NCBI GenBank assembly: GCA_965263065.1
Contig: CBDHGH010000003.1
Coordinates: forward strand, 1,674,001-1,738,000
Source of the DNA: TK10-74A sp965263065
GTDB taxonomy: Bacteria > Chloroflexota > Dehalococcoidia > Bin125
Length of the DNA stretch: 64,000 nucleotides
Direction: 5' to 3'
Shown: one piece after another, positions 51,338 through 59,854 of the stretch
How the letters are laid out: each line of letters opens with the position of its first letter
Position numbering within the stretch: the stretch's first letter is position 1
Notes under the pieces: model-generated
Database searches by the model: none
Told to the model about the DNA's origin: nothing
What the model saw: the letters and a program-made list of their open reading frames with translations, nothing else
Program-made: the position numbers and the translations under genes

Positions 51338-52189
51338 ATGCCCGTCGACGCGGTCTCGCTCTACGGATTCATGGCGGAGTCGGAGGCGGTTCAGTACTTG
51401 GAGGATGCCTGCATCCTGGAGCCGGGCGCGGACCCAAGGGCGCTCTGGGCGGAAGCTCAGGCCGGCCTCGGAGAGCCGACCCCGAACGCCGGGCGGCCGA
51501 CGATAAGGGCCATCCCTCCGCATTTGAACCGGAAGCTCGAAGCGGTCGCGGCGGAGCCGTGGTTCCAGCAACTCGTAGCCGACTCACCGTGGCGCTTCGC
51601 CCTGGTGGAGATCGCCCCGCTCATCGCCTTTCAGTTTCAGGTCAAGATTGCACACAGCGACGCGCAGTGCGGCTCGCTGGGGGAGCCCCCGGACATGAGC
51701 GACATGCTGAACTTGTGCATGCCTCGCCATCGAACACTGCCTGAGTTTCGCCTTGAGCTACAGCCGGGCGGATTCGTCGTCTCATCAGCCGACCTGAACG
51801 TCTCGGTGACGGACGCGCTCAGCGCGATGATCCCTCCCGGCTCACCACTGGCGGGTGACACACTGCTGGGGCCCGTCGTCGGCACGCGCGTGCCCACGGT
51901 GCAGGTGGCGAAGTTCGACGGCCGCTACTACCTGCGGAACGGCTACCACCGCCTCTATTGCAGTGGCCGGAAGGGCGCCACGCACGCCCCGTGCGTCGTG
52001 CTCGACTTCGACTCGATGGAAGACGCGATCGGCCCCGATGCCACTTTCAGGCGTGAACTGTTCCAGTCCCCCGATCCGCCCACGATGGCGCACTACCTTG
52101 AGGGCCGCTGCGAGGCCGTCAGGATGCTCCGGGCTCAGCGAGTGATCACACTCGCCTGGACCGAGGCGACGATACGCGAGGATTCTTAG
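51338..52189 (+). CDS. Hypothetical protein with NGYHRLY motif
   Basis: 283 residues. VAKFDGRYYLRNGYHRLYC near residue 190 resembles the substrate loop of ParB/sulfiredoxin-like folds, but no other support is visible. Codon use is less GC-biased than the neighbours, and the last 44 bases overlap the convergent small gene at 52146-52406. The tail of this gene is duplicated 310 bp downstream. GGGAGGAGC precedes ATG 51338. Function unknown. Confidence 0.6.
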   Translation: MPVDAVSLYGFMAESEAVQYLEDACILEPGADPRALWAEAQAGLGEPTPNAGRPTIRAIPPHLNRKLEAVAAEPWFQQLVADSPWRFALVEIAPLIAFQFQVKIAHSDAQCGSLGEPPDMSDMLNLCMPRHRTLPEFRLELQPGGFVVSSADLNVSVTDALSAMIPPGSPLAGDTLLGPVVGTRVPTVQVAKFDGRYYLRNGYHRLYCSGRKGATHAPCVVLDFDSMEDAIGPDATFRRELFQSPDPPTMAHYLEGRCEAVRMLRAQRVITLAWTEATIREDS

Positions 52190-52406
52190 GGTCGGGGCGA
52201 ATCGAGCCGGGCGGGATCGGCGACGGCGAGGCGTTGTTTCCCCGCACCCGCCCAAGCGTCTTTCGATCGACCAGCACTTCCATCCTCAGCCAGCGGTCGT
52301 CGCTCTGATCTTCCTTCTCTGCCACGGCATGCACCTCGATCTTCGGGCCGGGAGAATCGTGTAGGTCCGTCGGCTCCCTGTAGCCATGATAGACCTCGCT
52401 CCGCAC
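52146..52406 (-). CDS. Small hypothetical protein, duplicated copy B
   Basis: 86 residues from GTG 52406. The core SPGPKIEVHAVAEKEDQ and RWLRMEVLVDRKTLGRVRGN is shared with copy A at 52456-52716, which has the same length and start. The C-terminus PDPKNPRVSSPRSRRV is Arg-rich. It overlaps the end of the convergent gene. No function recognised. Confidence 0.5.
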   Translation of the reverse strand: MRSEVYHGYREPTDLHDSPGPKIEVHAVAEKEDQSDDRWLRMEVLVDRKTLGRVRGNNASPSPIPPGSIRPDPKNPRVSSPRSRRV

Positions 52407-52455
52407 GCTGTCACCCGGACGCGACCCTACCGAGTGCGCCCGCCGCAGCGGGCGA

Positions 52456-52716
52456 TCACACTCGCCTGGACCGAGGCAACGATACGCGAGGGTTCTTAGG
52501 GTCGGGGCGAATCGCGCCGTCCGGAACCCGCTGCGGCGAGGCGTCGTTCCCCCGCAGGCGCCCAAGCGCCTCCCGATCGACCAGTACTTCCATCTTCACC
52601 CAGCGGTCGTCGTCCTGCTTGTCTTTGTCTGCCACGGCATGCACCTCGATCTTCGGGCCCGGAGAATCGTGCGGATCTGCCGACTCCCTACAGCCACGAT
52701 AAACCGACCGCCGCAC
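52456..52716 (-). CDS. Small hypothetical protein, duplicated copy A
   Basis: 86 residues from GTG 52716. SPGPKIEVHAVADKDKQDD and RWVKMEVLVDREALGRLRGN align without gaps with copy B. Both frames stay open while many bases differ, which suggests selection on the protein. It lies next to the phage-like cassette, 16 bases from the amidase end. No function recognised. Confidence 0.5.
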   Translation of the reverse strand: MRRSVYRGCRESADPHDSPGPKIEVHAVADKDKQDDDRWVKMEVLVDREALGRLRGNDASPQRVPDGAIRPDPKNPRVSLPRSRRV

Positions 52717-52731
52717 GCTGTCACCCGCCCC

Positions 52732-53427
52732 TCACCCCGACAGCGCCGCCCCCGCCGACCGCAGCCGGACCCCCAGCGCCGCGACCTCGGACCGCAGATC
52801 GGCGACCGCGACCGCGTGCCCTTCGACGGCCGACCAGAGGGCGGCCTCGGCGCCGGCCGGCGCGTCCTCGCCGCGCAGCGACCGCAGCCGCGCGCCGACC
52901 CGCCCGATGAACGCCTCGCTGGGCCACAGGGGCCCCGGGTCCGACTTGCCCGCCGTCAGGTCCGAGTGGTGGTGGATGCCCGGCTGCGCGTCGTCGCGGG
53001 TGCGGCGGGCGGGGATGTCGTGGCGATGGCAGATCTCCGCGACCAGCGACACGGCCCGCGCGATCAGCGCCTCGGGGTAGGGCGTGTCCGCCGTCGGCTG
53101 CACCAGCTCGATGCCGACCGCGTTGAGGTTGGCCCCCTCGCGGTCGGCGCCGGTGCCGGCGTGCCACGCCCCATGCCGCTCGGGCACGACGGTCGCCAGC
53201 CGCCCGTCGTGCCCGACGATGTAGTGAATTGACGGGTTGCGGTAGGTGGCCCCGTCGGCGCCCTCGTAGCTGACCTGGCTGAGCCAGTTCAGCGCCGCGC
53301 CGAACTCGACGGCGGGTCTGCCCCGCGTGCGCTCGCCGCCGCGGGTGGAGTGCAGCGTGACGCTCTGGATCGCGACGCCCAGCCGGTCGCGGTAGAAGTT
53401 GGCGCTCTCGCGCCTCACATCGGTCAT
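52732..53427 (-). CDS. N-acetylmuramoyl-L-alanine amidase (endolysin, amidase_2/PGRP)
   Basis: 231 residues. SVTLHSTRGG near the N-terminus and the IHHHSDLTAGKSDPGPLW segment give the zinc-binding His and Lys positions, and SIHYIVGHDGRLATVVPERHGAWHAG is the typical strand-turn. It cleaves peptidoglycan stem peptides for lysis. The C-terminus has a short helical region. It is the last gene of the cassette. Confidence 0.9.
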   Translation of the reverse strand: MTDVRRESANFYRDRLGVAIQSVTLHSTRGGERTRGRPAVEFGAALNWLSQVSYEGADGATYRNPSIHYIVGHDGRLATVVPERHGAWHAGTGADREGANLNAVGIELVQPTADTPYPEALIARAVSLVAEICHRHDIPARRTRDDAQPGIHHHSDLTAGKSDPGPLWPSEAFIGRVGARLRSLRGEDAPAGAEAALWSAVEGHAVAVADLRSEVAALGVRLRSAGAALSG

Positions 53428-53494
53428 CGGGACAGACCCTTTCCCTGTGCTCAGACGGCCAGCGGTCGGACGGATCGCACGACGGCCAAGCCGG

Positions 53495-53746
53495 CTACGC
53501 CGCCGGGCCGATGTCGCCCGGGGCCGGATGCTCGACGCCGAGGTCGTGCAGGACCTCCGGGCGGCCGTGGATGTCGCGCACCCCGACCATGACGATGCCG
53601 GCCACCGCGACCACGGTGATGCCGATCGCGCGCAGGTCCTCGGGCAGCGCGGGCGCCGATGCGAGCGTCGAGATGCCGAGGGCGGCCAGGCCCACGAGCC
53701 GGCTGTTCCACTTGCCGATCGCGTTCTTGATGGGTACGGACTTCAT
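53495..53746 (-). CDS. Holin-like small membrane protein
   Basis: 83 residues. Two hydrophobic helices (LVGLAALGISTLASAP, IGITVVAVAGIVMVGV) separated by a short turn. Its position right before the amidase suggests a holin. No family was identified. Confidence 0.55.
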   Translation of the reverse strand: MKSVPIKNAIGKWNSRLVGLAALGISTLASAPALPEDLRAIGITVVAVAGIVMVGVRDIHGRPEVLHDLGVEHPAPGDIGPAA

Positions 53747-54087
53747 GGGACGGTGTTCCTTCCGGGGCCGGGCGCGACGCCCGGTCCATGCTGCGGCGCG
53801 ATCCAGCGATCGGGCCGCGTGCGGTGCGGCGACGGCCGGGCGGCCGGCGTCCGCGGGGTTTGGCTCTGCAGGCAGTCATCGAGGGCGCGTTCGGCGGCGG
53901 CGAGGCGCGCCTCCAGGTAGCGCAGCCACGGCCCCTGGCCGCGACTCCGGCCCCGGCGCCCGACGCCCGGGCCGGCCGGCGTGCGGGGCCCGCGCCCCGG
54001 CAGGCCGAACAGCCGCATCCACTGGTAGAGCGCGGTGACGAGCCCCGCGATCGCGGTGGCCAGGGCTGCGATGTTGGTGGGGTCCAT
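53743..54087 (-). CDS. Small membrane-anchored phage protein
   Basis: 114 residues. One N-terminal helix (NIAALATAIAGLVTALYQWM), then an Arg/Pro-rich tail with a short helix (YLEARLAAAERALDDCLQ). It overlaps the next gene by 4 bases. It may be a second holin or a spanin-like protein; the assignment is from position only. Confidence 0.5.
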   Translation of the reverse strand: MDPTNIAALATAIAGLVTALYQWMRLFGLPGRGPRTPAGPGVGRRGRSRGQGPWLRYLEARLAAAERALDDCLQSQTPRTPAARPSPHRTRPDRWIAPQHGPGVAPGPGRNTVP

Positions 54088-54139
54088 GGTCGGTGTCCTT
54101 TCGGGCGGCGCGTTGCGGCGCCGCGTGCGGTGGCGGGCT

Positions 54140-55264
54140 TCAGGCGAAGCGGGCGGGCGTGGTGCGCTCCGCGATGCGGCGTAGGGTGTCGGCGGCGTCG
54201 GGCGCGGGCGCGCCGAAGGCGCAATCGACGGTGATGGCCTCGCCCGTGTCGGCCCGCACGCGCACCGCCTCCACGCGACGGTCGAAGCGCAGCTCCAGGT
54301 CGGGCAGGTCGATGCTGACGCGGTCGCCCACCTGCCAGTCGCCGGGGTACGCGATGGGGCCGGCCGACGGCGCGACGGCCGCCACCCGCAGCGACTGCCC
54401 CGCCTGACGCGCCAGCTCGGCCAGGCCGGCGTCGCGGGCGGCCGCGCGGTCGCCCGCGTCACGGGCGTCCAGGCTCGACTCGCGGCGGCCGTGTCCGGCG
54501 ATGGCGTCCGCGTCGGCCACCACCTCCACGACGCGGCCGGCGCCGCTGCCGGCGCCCAGCACGTAGACCGCGTTGCGACCCTGGGCGCCGCCCTCGCTGT
54601 ACGACAGCGCCGCCGCCGTGCCCAGGTGGGGCGAGATGATGACCGGCGTGGCCGACGCCGCCGTGCGGTCGCGCGGGGCGCGCACGCCGAAGCGGATCGC
54701 GCCGTCCGGCCCCCGCGACGCCCCGAAGCCCACGTCGCCCAGCGCCGCGATGCGCTCGACCTCCCGCGCCAGGTTGCTGTAGCGGGCCCGCACGCTGACC
54801 GGCGGCCCCAGCGGCGGCCTGTTGGCTGACGCGAGCGTGGCCGCGACCGCGATCGCCCGCGCCGGATCGGCGGGGCGCAGCAGGTGCGCGTCGATGTAGT
54901 GCCGGATCGCGGTTTCGGCCGGCACGCCGATCTGCTCGTCGTGCGACGCGCCCGCCGGCGGCACGATGACCCGCTGGTGCAGCCACCACGTCAGGTCGAG
55001 CCCGCGCAGCTCCCACGACGGCTCGCGCTCCGGCGCGTAGGCCAGTTCCCGGCTCTGGACGACGCCGCTGAAGTCGACCCGGCCGTCCAGCTCGATGTCG
55101 ATGCCGTCGCCGCACTGCACCGACGCGCCCGCCTCCAGCGGCATCGACAGCCGGAAGCCGCCGCTCGCCGCGAAGCGATGCGTCCACTCCAGCTGCGAGA
55201 AGGGCAGCACGGCTTGCAGCGCGCCGCGGCGGTCGCGGTGGTAGAGCAGGGCGGTCTCCGGCAT
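54140..55264 (-). CDS. Phage tail/baseplate protein (Gp37-like)
   Basis: 374 residues. The layout SQLEWTHRFAASGGFRLSMP, ELRGLDLTWWLHQRVI, AIRHYIDAHL and YPGDWQVGDRVSIDLPD matches the Siphovirus ReqiPepy6 Gp37-like tail protein family, usually the tail tip hub. It lies upstream of the lysis genes, as expected. Confidence 0.75.
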   Translation of the reverse strand: MPETALLYHRDRRGALQAVLPFSQLEWTHRFAASGGFRLSMPLEAGASVQCGDGIDIELDGRVDFSGVVQSRELAYAPEREPSWELRGLDLTWWLHQRVIVPPAGASHDEQIGVPAETAIRHYIDAHLLRPADPARAIAVAATLASANRPPLGPPVSVRARYSNLAREVERIAALGDVGFGASRGPDGAIRFGVRAPRDRTAASATPVIISPHLGTAAALSYSEGGAQGRNAVYVLGAGSGAGRVVEVVADADAIAGHGRRESSLDARDAGDRAAARDAGLAELARQAGQSLRVAAVAPSAGPIAYPGDWQVGDRVSIDLPDLELRFDRRVEAVRVRADTGEAITVDCAFGAPAPDAADTLRRIAERTTPARFA

Positions 55265-55290
55265 CGTTGGGGCTCCCGTCGCCGCGGCCG

Positions 55291-55638
55291 TCAGGACCGG
55301 CCGCCGCGCACGGACTTGGCCAGCCAGCGCGCCATCTTGATCGCCTCGTCCGCCGTCGTGGCGTTCTCCGGCTTGGCGAGGATCGCGTCGACGTCCTTCT
55401 CCTCGGGGCTGCGCCGGTCGGGCGCCGGCGGGTCGACGCGGCGCTGCGCCTCGGGCGTGGTGCGCGGATCGGGCCCGGCGGCGTCGCGCAGCGTGAAGAC
55501 GACGCTGCCCGCCGCCAGCCCCGCCGAGCGCTCGTAGCGCCGCGCCATCTGCTCGGCGCTCTGCTTGAACGTGCCTTGCGTCTCACGCGAGCCCGCGTGG
55601 TCGACCCCATCGACGGTCCAGGTGGCGATCTGCGCCAT
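55291..55638 (-). CDS. Hypothetical phage protein
   Basis: 115 residues, acidic and helical. WTVDGVDHAGSRETQGTFKQ at the start and KPENATTADEAIKMARWLAK at the end have no recognised family. It lies between two tail genes and is probably part of the tail tip. Confidence 0.5.
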   Translation of the reverse strand: MAQIATWTVDGVDHAGSRETQGTFKQSAEQMARRYERSAGLAAGSVVFTLRDAAGPDPRTTPEAQRRVDPPAPDRRSPEEKDVDAILAKPENATTADEAIKMARWLAKSVRGGRS

Positions 55639-55680
55639 GGCTCCCTCCTCTTCCGTTTCGCTTCGGACCCGCGGGCCCGC

Positions 55681-56658
55681 CTAGATGAGCTGCATGTAGA
55701 GCAGGAACGACCCCGCCAGGTGCTTCGACGGCGTGGGCTGCGACGCCGCCTGCGCGAACTGGCGCGCCACGACCCCGCCCTGGCCGTCGCTGACGACGAA
55801 GCCCATGAACAGGTGCTGGAATATGCGGTCGCCGGCGTCGTTGCCGGGGCCGCTCCACTGGTGGTAGCTCGCGCCCCCGCTCGGATCGACGATGCTGGTG
55901 GCGCCGCTGAAGTGCACGAAGTCCTTGTTCCAGCCGGCCTTGACGCCGTGCATCTCGGTCGCGCCGGGCAGATTCCAGCCGAATTGCAGGTCGCCCGTGC
56001 GCGGCCCGACCCCCAGCGAGCCCGTGATCACGAAGTAGACGCTGTCGGGCTCGGCGATGAACGTCAGGTCGTCGTCGTCCTGCAGCGTGGTGCTCGACCG
56101 GACGCTCTCGTCCGACGTCTTGACGCGCTTCACGAAGCCGCCGGTGTCGCCGCTGTTGGCCGGCGCCGAGTAGGGCCGCAGGTCGGTGATCTGCGCCGGC
56201 CCGATCGTGCGCGCCCCCGCCGGCACGGCGATCCGCGCGATCGCCAGCTGGTAGTGCGCCTCCGTCTCGCTCAGCGCCGGGTCCGCGGGCGCGGCCGACG
56301 CCGCCCCCGGCACGACCAGCGCGCTCACCCGGCGCGTGTCGGGCGGCCCGCTCGACGTATTCATGTCGAGCACGACCAGGTCCTGCCGCGGCTGCGCGGG
56401 GTCGGCCGCCGGCACGACCAGCGTGCGCGGCAGCGTGCTGCGGTAGGCCCGCAGCTGCGTCAGCCCCACGAAGGCCCCGCCCGTGCCCAGCTCGACCGAC
56501 ATCGCCTGGGGCGCCGAGGCCCGCACGGCGAGCGCGTCGTCGATGCCCTGGATGACGCCGCGCTCGCGGATGTAGCCCAGGTGCTTGGCGAACATCGCCG
56601 CGCTGACGGTGCGGTCGCCGTCGGCGAGCTCCTGGAAGGGGAAGGATTCTTCGGCCAT
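55681..56658 (-). CDS. Phage tail fibre/baseplate-like protein
   Basis: 325 residues. The N-terminus FPFQELADGDRTVSAAMFAKHLGYI and the central AIARIAVPAGARTIGPAQITD segment resemble structural tail proteins that form the tail tip. The C-terminal half is beta-rich with Trp/His (GGASYHQWSGPGNDAG). Adhesin or baseplate role inferred from position. Confidence 0.6.
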   Translation of the reverse strand: MAEESFPFQELADGDRTVSAAMFAKHLGYIRERGVIQGIDDALAVRASAPQAMSVELGTGGAFVGLTQLRAYRSTLPRTLVVPAADPAQPRQDLVVLDMNTSSGPPDTRRVSALVVPGAASAAPADPALSETEAHYQLAIARIAVPAGARTIGPAQITDLRPYSAPANSGDTGGFVKRVKTSDESVRSSTTLQDDDDLTFIAEPDSVYFVITGSLGVGPRTGDLQFGWNLPGATEMHGVKAGWNKDFVHFSGATSIVDPSGGASYHQWSGPGNDAGDRIFQHLFMGFVVSDGQGGVVARQFAQAASQPTPSKHLAGSFLLYMQLI

Positions 56659-56744
56659 GCGCTGCTCCTTATCTCTTGTGGTCTCTCGTCCGCCCGCCCG
56701 GCCTCAATGGGCCGGTTCAGATCGCCTGCCTCAGATCGCCTGGC

Positions 56745-57660
56745 TCATATGGCCACGTGGCGCGGGAAGTACGCGTACTCGACGGTCGTCGCCCCCGCCG
56801 GGCTCTCCTGCGCGACGGTGATCGTGTTCTCGCCCGGCCCCAGCGCCCAGAAGCGCGAGCCGCTGCGCAGCGACCCCAGCACGTTGCTCTCGCCGCCCAG
56901 GTCGTCGATCAGGTGGGCGGCGGGCGCGTCGGCGGAGCCATCCGGCTTGCGCCCCGCAGCGCACCCGCAGGCTGATGCCCGGCGGCACGGTCAGCGCGAA
57001 GGCCAGCTGCCGCCCCGTCGCGCCGAGGCGGAACTGCGGATTGACGCTGGGGCCCGCCACACGCAGGACGGGGAAGCTGCGCACGCTGCCGGGGTTGCGC
57101 ACCCGCGCCTGCGCGCTCGGCAGGTCGCTGCCGAAGCCGGCCGGGAAGCCCAGCTCCCCGGCGGCGCTGAAGCGCAGCGCCCCGGCCTGCCCGATGCGCA
57201 GCCGCCCGACCACGCCCGCCGGGTCGTACCAGAACGGGTCCGACGCCTCCAGGCTGATCGACTCCAGCGCTTGCGCCCCCCGCTGCCGGCCCGCCGCCCA
57301 CGAGAGCCCCTGGCGCGGCAGCGCCCGCAGCGCCCGCACCCGCCCGTCGGCCAGCGTGGCCGTGAGGATGCCCGGCCGCGCGCGCAGGCCGCTGTCGCGC
57401 CAGGGCGCGAAGGCCGCCGCCAGCGTCGCGCGGTTGCGCTCGAAGGCCGCCAGGTCCGCGCCGCGGATCTGTAGGTGCAGCGTCACGATGCGCGGCTGCG
57501 CGGGCGCGTGCACTGCGAGACGCTCGTCGCGATCGGGCGTGCCGGCCGTGCGCAGGGTCGTGTCCGGCGCGCCGTGCCCCGCGACGCCCAGCAGCGTCCA
57601 GCGTGGGTCGCGGTCGATGCGCATCGCCGCGCCGCCGGCGGGGGTCCAGTCAAGCCGCAC
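56745..57660 (-). CDS. Distal tail protein, apparently frameshifted
   Basis: Phage tail family protein. GTG 57660 follows AGGAG. The zero frame reads to about 56955 (ISLRVRCG) and then becomes Arg/Ala-rich and unlike a protein. Removing one G from the GGGG run at 56952-56955 restores a normal tail: KPDGSADAP, then HLIDDLGGES, FWALGPGENTITVAQESPAG and VEYAYFPRHVAI, stopping at 56745. So this is either a sequencing indel or a real mutation. If uncorrected, the product is a 309-residue aberrant protein ending at 56731. Confidence 0.7.
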
Positions 57661-57679
57661 TTTCCGACTCCTAATCCAG

Positions 57680-58075
57680 CTAGTCCAGCGCCCCGGCGAG
57701 CTCGGCCCGTTGCCCCAGCTCGGCCAGCGCCATCTCGATCCCGGCTTGAATCGCCCTCGGGTGCTCCCGATCGACGGTGACGTGCAGCGTCCCGATCAGG
57801 GGCTGCGCCGCGCCCGCCGCGGGGCCGAGCCCCGGGGCGCCGCCCAGGCGGCCGGCAGCGGCCATGCCCGGTCGGCCCGGCGCCGCGAGCGCCTCCTCGA
57901 TGCGGCGGGCGGCCGTCGCGACCGGCGTCGCGCCCGGCCCCCCGGCCGACGCCCGATCGATCCGCGCCAGCGACTCCCGGATGCGGCGTTCCGCCGCCTC
58001 GAGGCCCGCCCGCGGCGACGCGTCGTCGTCGCCCAGCGTCAGCACGCGATCCGCGATCTCCATTGCACCCTCCAC
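57680..58075 (-). CDS. Short helical protein in the tape-measure position
   Basis: 131 residues. Two helical stretches (ASPRAGLEAAERRIRESLAR and AIQAGIEMALAELGQRAELA) flank a Gly/Pro/Ala linker. It lies between the tail chaperone and the distal tail gene, exactly where a siphophage tape measure belongs, but is a small fraction of the usual length and has no membrane helix. It could be a minimal tape measure or a remnant. A start at 58063 is also possible. Confidence 0.5.
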   Translation of the reverse strand: MEGAMEIADRVLTLGDDDASPRAGLEAAERRIRESLARIDRASAGGPGATPVATAARRIEEALAAPGRPGMAAAGRLGGAPGLGPAAGAAQPLIGTLHVTVDREHPRAIQAGIEMALAELGQRAELAGALD

Positions 58076-58084
58076 TGCGATCTC

Positions 58085-58734
58085 CTACGTGTTGCCGCCG
58101 GTCCCGACCGCCGGCGCCCGGCGCACGGCCATGCCCTCGATGTCGTCGCCCGTGGCGTCCGCGCCGCCGCCGCCGGCCCGCGCCAGCCGTCGCAGCGTGC
58201 GCCGCTGCTCGGGCCGGCTCTGCCAGGGGAAGGCCGCGGCCTCGATGCGGGCCAGCTGATCGGCCGCCTCCAGCGGCGCCAGCGCCGCGACGTAGGCCGC
58301 CCACTCCGCTACGGGCATGGCGAGCTGCGCTCGCAGTCCGACGCCGAAGCGCGCCGCGACTTGCGCCGCCGCGAAGAAGCCCGCGCCGGCGTCGAGAAAG
58401 GGACGGGGTCGCCTGCCGGCGTCCTCAGCCGCACGACGGCTTCCATCAGGTGCCCGCTGTAGAACCCCATCAGGGTGAGCGCCTGCCTCGGGCCCAGCGC
58501 GACGGGCAGCTCGGGCGCGATGATTGCCACGATCTGCCGCACCACGGCGTCGCGTCGCGCGACGGCGCCGCGCTTCCTTTCCAACCGTGAGAACAGAGCG
58601 CCCAGATCGAAGGCTTCGCCCACGGCCAGCGCCTCCGGCGATCGCAGCGGGTACTCCACCCCGTCGAGGCGCAGCGCCAAGTCAGGCAGGCGTCCCCGGT
58701 CGAGGTCGAGCAGGCTGGTGAATGGATCGGACAT
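58085..58734 (-). CDS. Tail assembly chaperone, frameshifted long form (gpGT-like)
   Basis: Same start as the short form; a -1 shift at CCCTTTC (58402-58396) continues as PFLDAGAGFFAAAQVAARF, then MPVAEWAAYVAALAPLEAAD, to 58085, giving about 216 residues. The downstream frame also has an internal ATG at 58318 but needs the fusion to be continuous with gpG. This mirrors the conserved gpG/gpGT arrangement in lambda-like tails. Confidence 0.75.
58309..58734 (-). CDS. Tail assembly chaperone, short form (gpG-like)
   Basis: 141 residues from ATG 58734. LLDLDRGRLPDLALRL and the helical PRQALTLMGFYSGHLMEAVV are tail-chaperone-like. After the slippery site its own frame runs another 28 or so codons of Arg/Ser-rich sequence (RRRKSRRASASDCE), which looks like non-selected coding. 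The functional short form therefore ends soon after the slip. Confidence 0.7.
   Translation of the reverse strand: MSDPFTSLLDLDRGRLPDLALRLDGVEYPLRSPEALAVGEAFDLGALFSRLERKRGAVARRDAVVRQIVAIIAPELPVALGPRQALTLMGFYSGHLMEAVVRLRTPAGDPVPFSTPARASSRRRKSRRASASDCERSSPCP
58396..58402 (-). other. -1 ribosomal frameshift slippery site
   Basis: CCCTTTC has the X-XXY-YYZ form in the frame of the short tail chaperone (C CCT TTC). Slipping back one base gives CCC TTT CTC and joins the second frame. Confidence 0.8.
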
Positions 58735-58822
58735 CGTTGACTTCTCTCTTTCTGTGTGGCTTCTCTGTGCGTCTTCCCTGGGTTGCTTTGCTGGGCATCC
58801 GCCGCGGACGAGGCCGCGCCGG

Positions 58823-59377
58823 TTACGTCTCATAGACCGTGACCCCGAATCGCTCGGCCGGGCTCGCCGCTTCCTCGTCGACCAGGGCGCGGAACTCGAC
58901 GGGGGCCAGCGTTTGCGCGTCCTTCTTGTGCGCCATGCCCAGCTCGCCGGCGAAGTAGCCGCGCGGGATGTACGTCTGCCCGCGCTTGCCGGGCCCCTCC
59001 GGCGAGCCCGCGCGGAAGAGCAGCGCCTGCTTCGCGACGGCCGCCCCGCGGTAGGCGCCCAGCGTCTCCGTGGACGGCGGACCCGCGTCGCGCGACGGCG
59101 CGGCGCCCGCCAGCACCGCGCCGAGGCGCGTCAGCGTCGGCTCCGCCAGCGACGCCCGCACCCGCAGCGACTCCGCCGTGCGGGTCACGTCCACCGGCCC
59201 CGTCTCGTCGTCGACGAACAGCTCCTCGAGCGTCTGCTCGCGCTGCACGCTGACGCCGCCGTCGATCGCGCCCAGGTCCGACCAGCCGGCCGCCGTGGGG
59301 TCGGCGCCGATGGCGGGCATCGCCGTGCCCGCGTCGTGGAGGTAGAGCCGGCCCGAGCCGACCAGGAGCTTCACCAT
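58823..59377 (-). CDS. Major tail protein
   Basis: 184 residues from ATG 59377. GSGRLYLHDAGT, WSDLGAIDGGVSVQREQT and a C-terminal SPAERFGVTVYE match the beta-sandwich tail-tube subunit of siphoviruses. Its position after the tail terminator and before the chaperone is canonical. Confidence 0.8.
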   Translation of the reverse strand: MVKLLVGSGRLYLHDAGTAMPAIGADPTAAGWSDLGAIDGGVSVQREQTLEELFVDDETGPVDVTRTAESLRVRASLAEPTLTRLGAVLAGAAPSRDAGPPSTETLGAYRGAAVAKQALLFRAGSPEGPGKRGQTYIPRGYFAGELGMAHKKDAQTLAPVEFRALVDEEAASPAERFGVTVYET

Positions 59378-59387
59378 GGGACTTGCC

Positions 59388-59852
59388 TCACTTGTTGTTC
59401 GCGCCGTCGGCCATGTCGGCGGCGGTGTCGGCAGTGTTGTCGGCAGTAGCGACGCGCAACGTCGCGCGCACGAACGCCTCGCCGGTGTCGGCGTCGCGCA
59501 GCAGCGACGGCCCGCCCAGCTCGACGGCCCAGAGCAGGTGCGCCCCGGCGACATCAAGGCCGCCCACGTTGATGGCCCTGTGCAGGGCGGCCCACAGCGT
59601 CGCCGCGCGATGCGGGCCGCCCTGCCCCGGGCCGCCCCAGCAGCGCAGCTCGACATCGACGTCGCTGATCGGCAGGTCGGGGTGGGCCCGGCCGCCGCTC
59701 AGCCGCGCGCTGATCGACGCCCCCAGCGGCGCCGCCGGCTGCCCGCCGCGCGGCCCCGGCGGCCGATCGCCGCCGAAGACGCGGCCCGACGTCAGCCGCG
59801 CGATCTCGGCGTCGGCGCCCAGGTGGGCCAGCAGCGTCGCCAGTGGATCCAC
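59388..59852 (-). CDS. Tail terminator-like protein
   Basis: 154 residues. ISARLSGGRAHPDLPISDVDVELRCWG and RAINVGGLDVAGAHLLWAVELG resemble the tail completion (gp17/DUF3168-like) family. It lies between the head closure and major tail genes. Confidence 0.65.
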   Translation of the reverse strand: MDPLATLLAHLGADAEIARLTSGRVFGGDRPPGPRGGQPAAPLGASISARLSGGRAHPDLPISDVDVELRCWGGPGQGGPHRAATLWAALHRAINVGGLDVAGAHLLWAVELGGPSLLRDADTGEAFVRATLRVATADNTADTAADMADGANNK

Positions 59853-59854
59853 GG

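Larger units (their letters stand above)
52144..52730. repeat. Imperfect tandem duplication, period 310 bp
   Basis: The segment from about 52144 recurs at about 52454, with markers such as GATCACACTCGCCTGGACCG, CTTAGGGTCGGGGCGAATCG and CCACGGCATGCACCTCGATC. Each copy holds the tail of the 51338 gene on the + strand and an 86-codon gene on the - strand. Confidence 0.85.
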
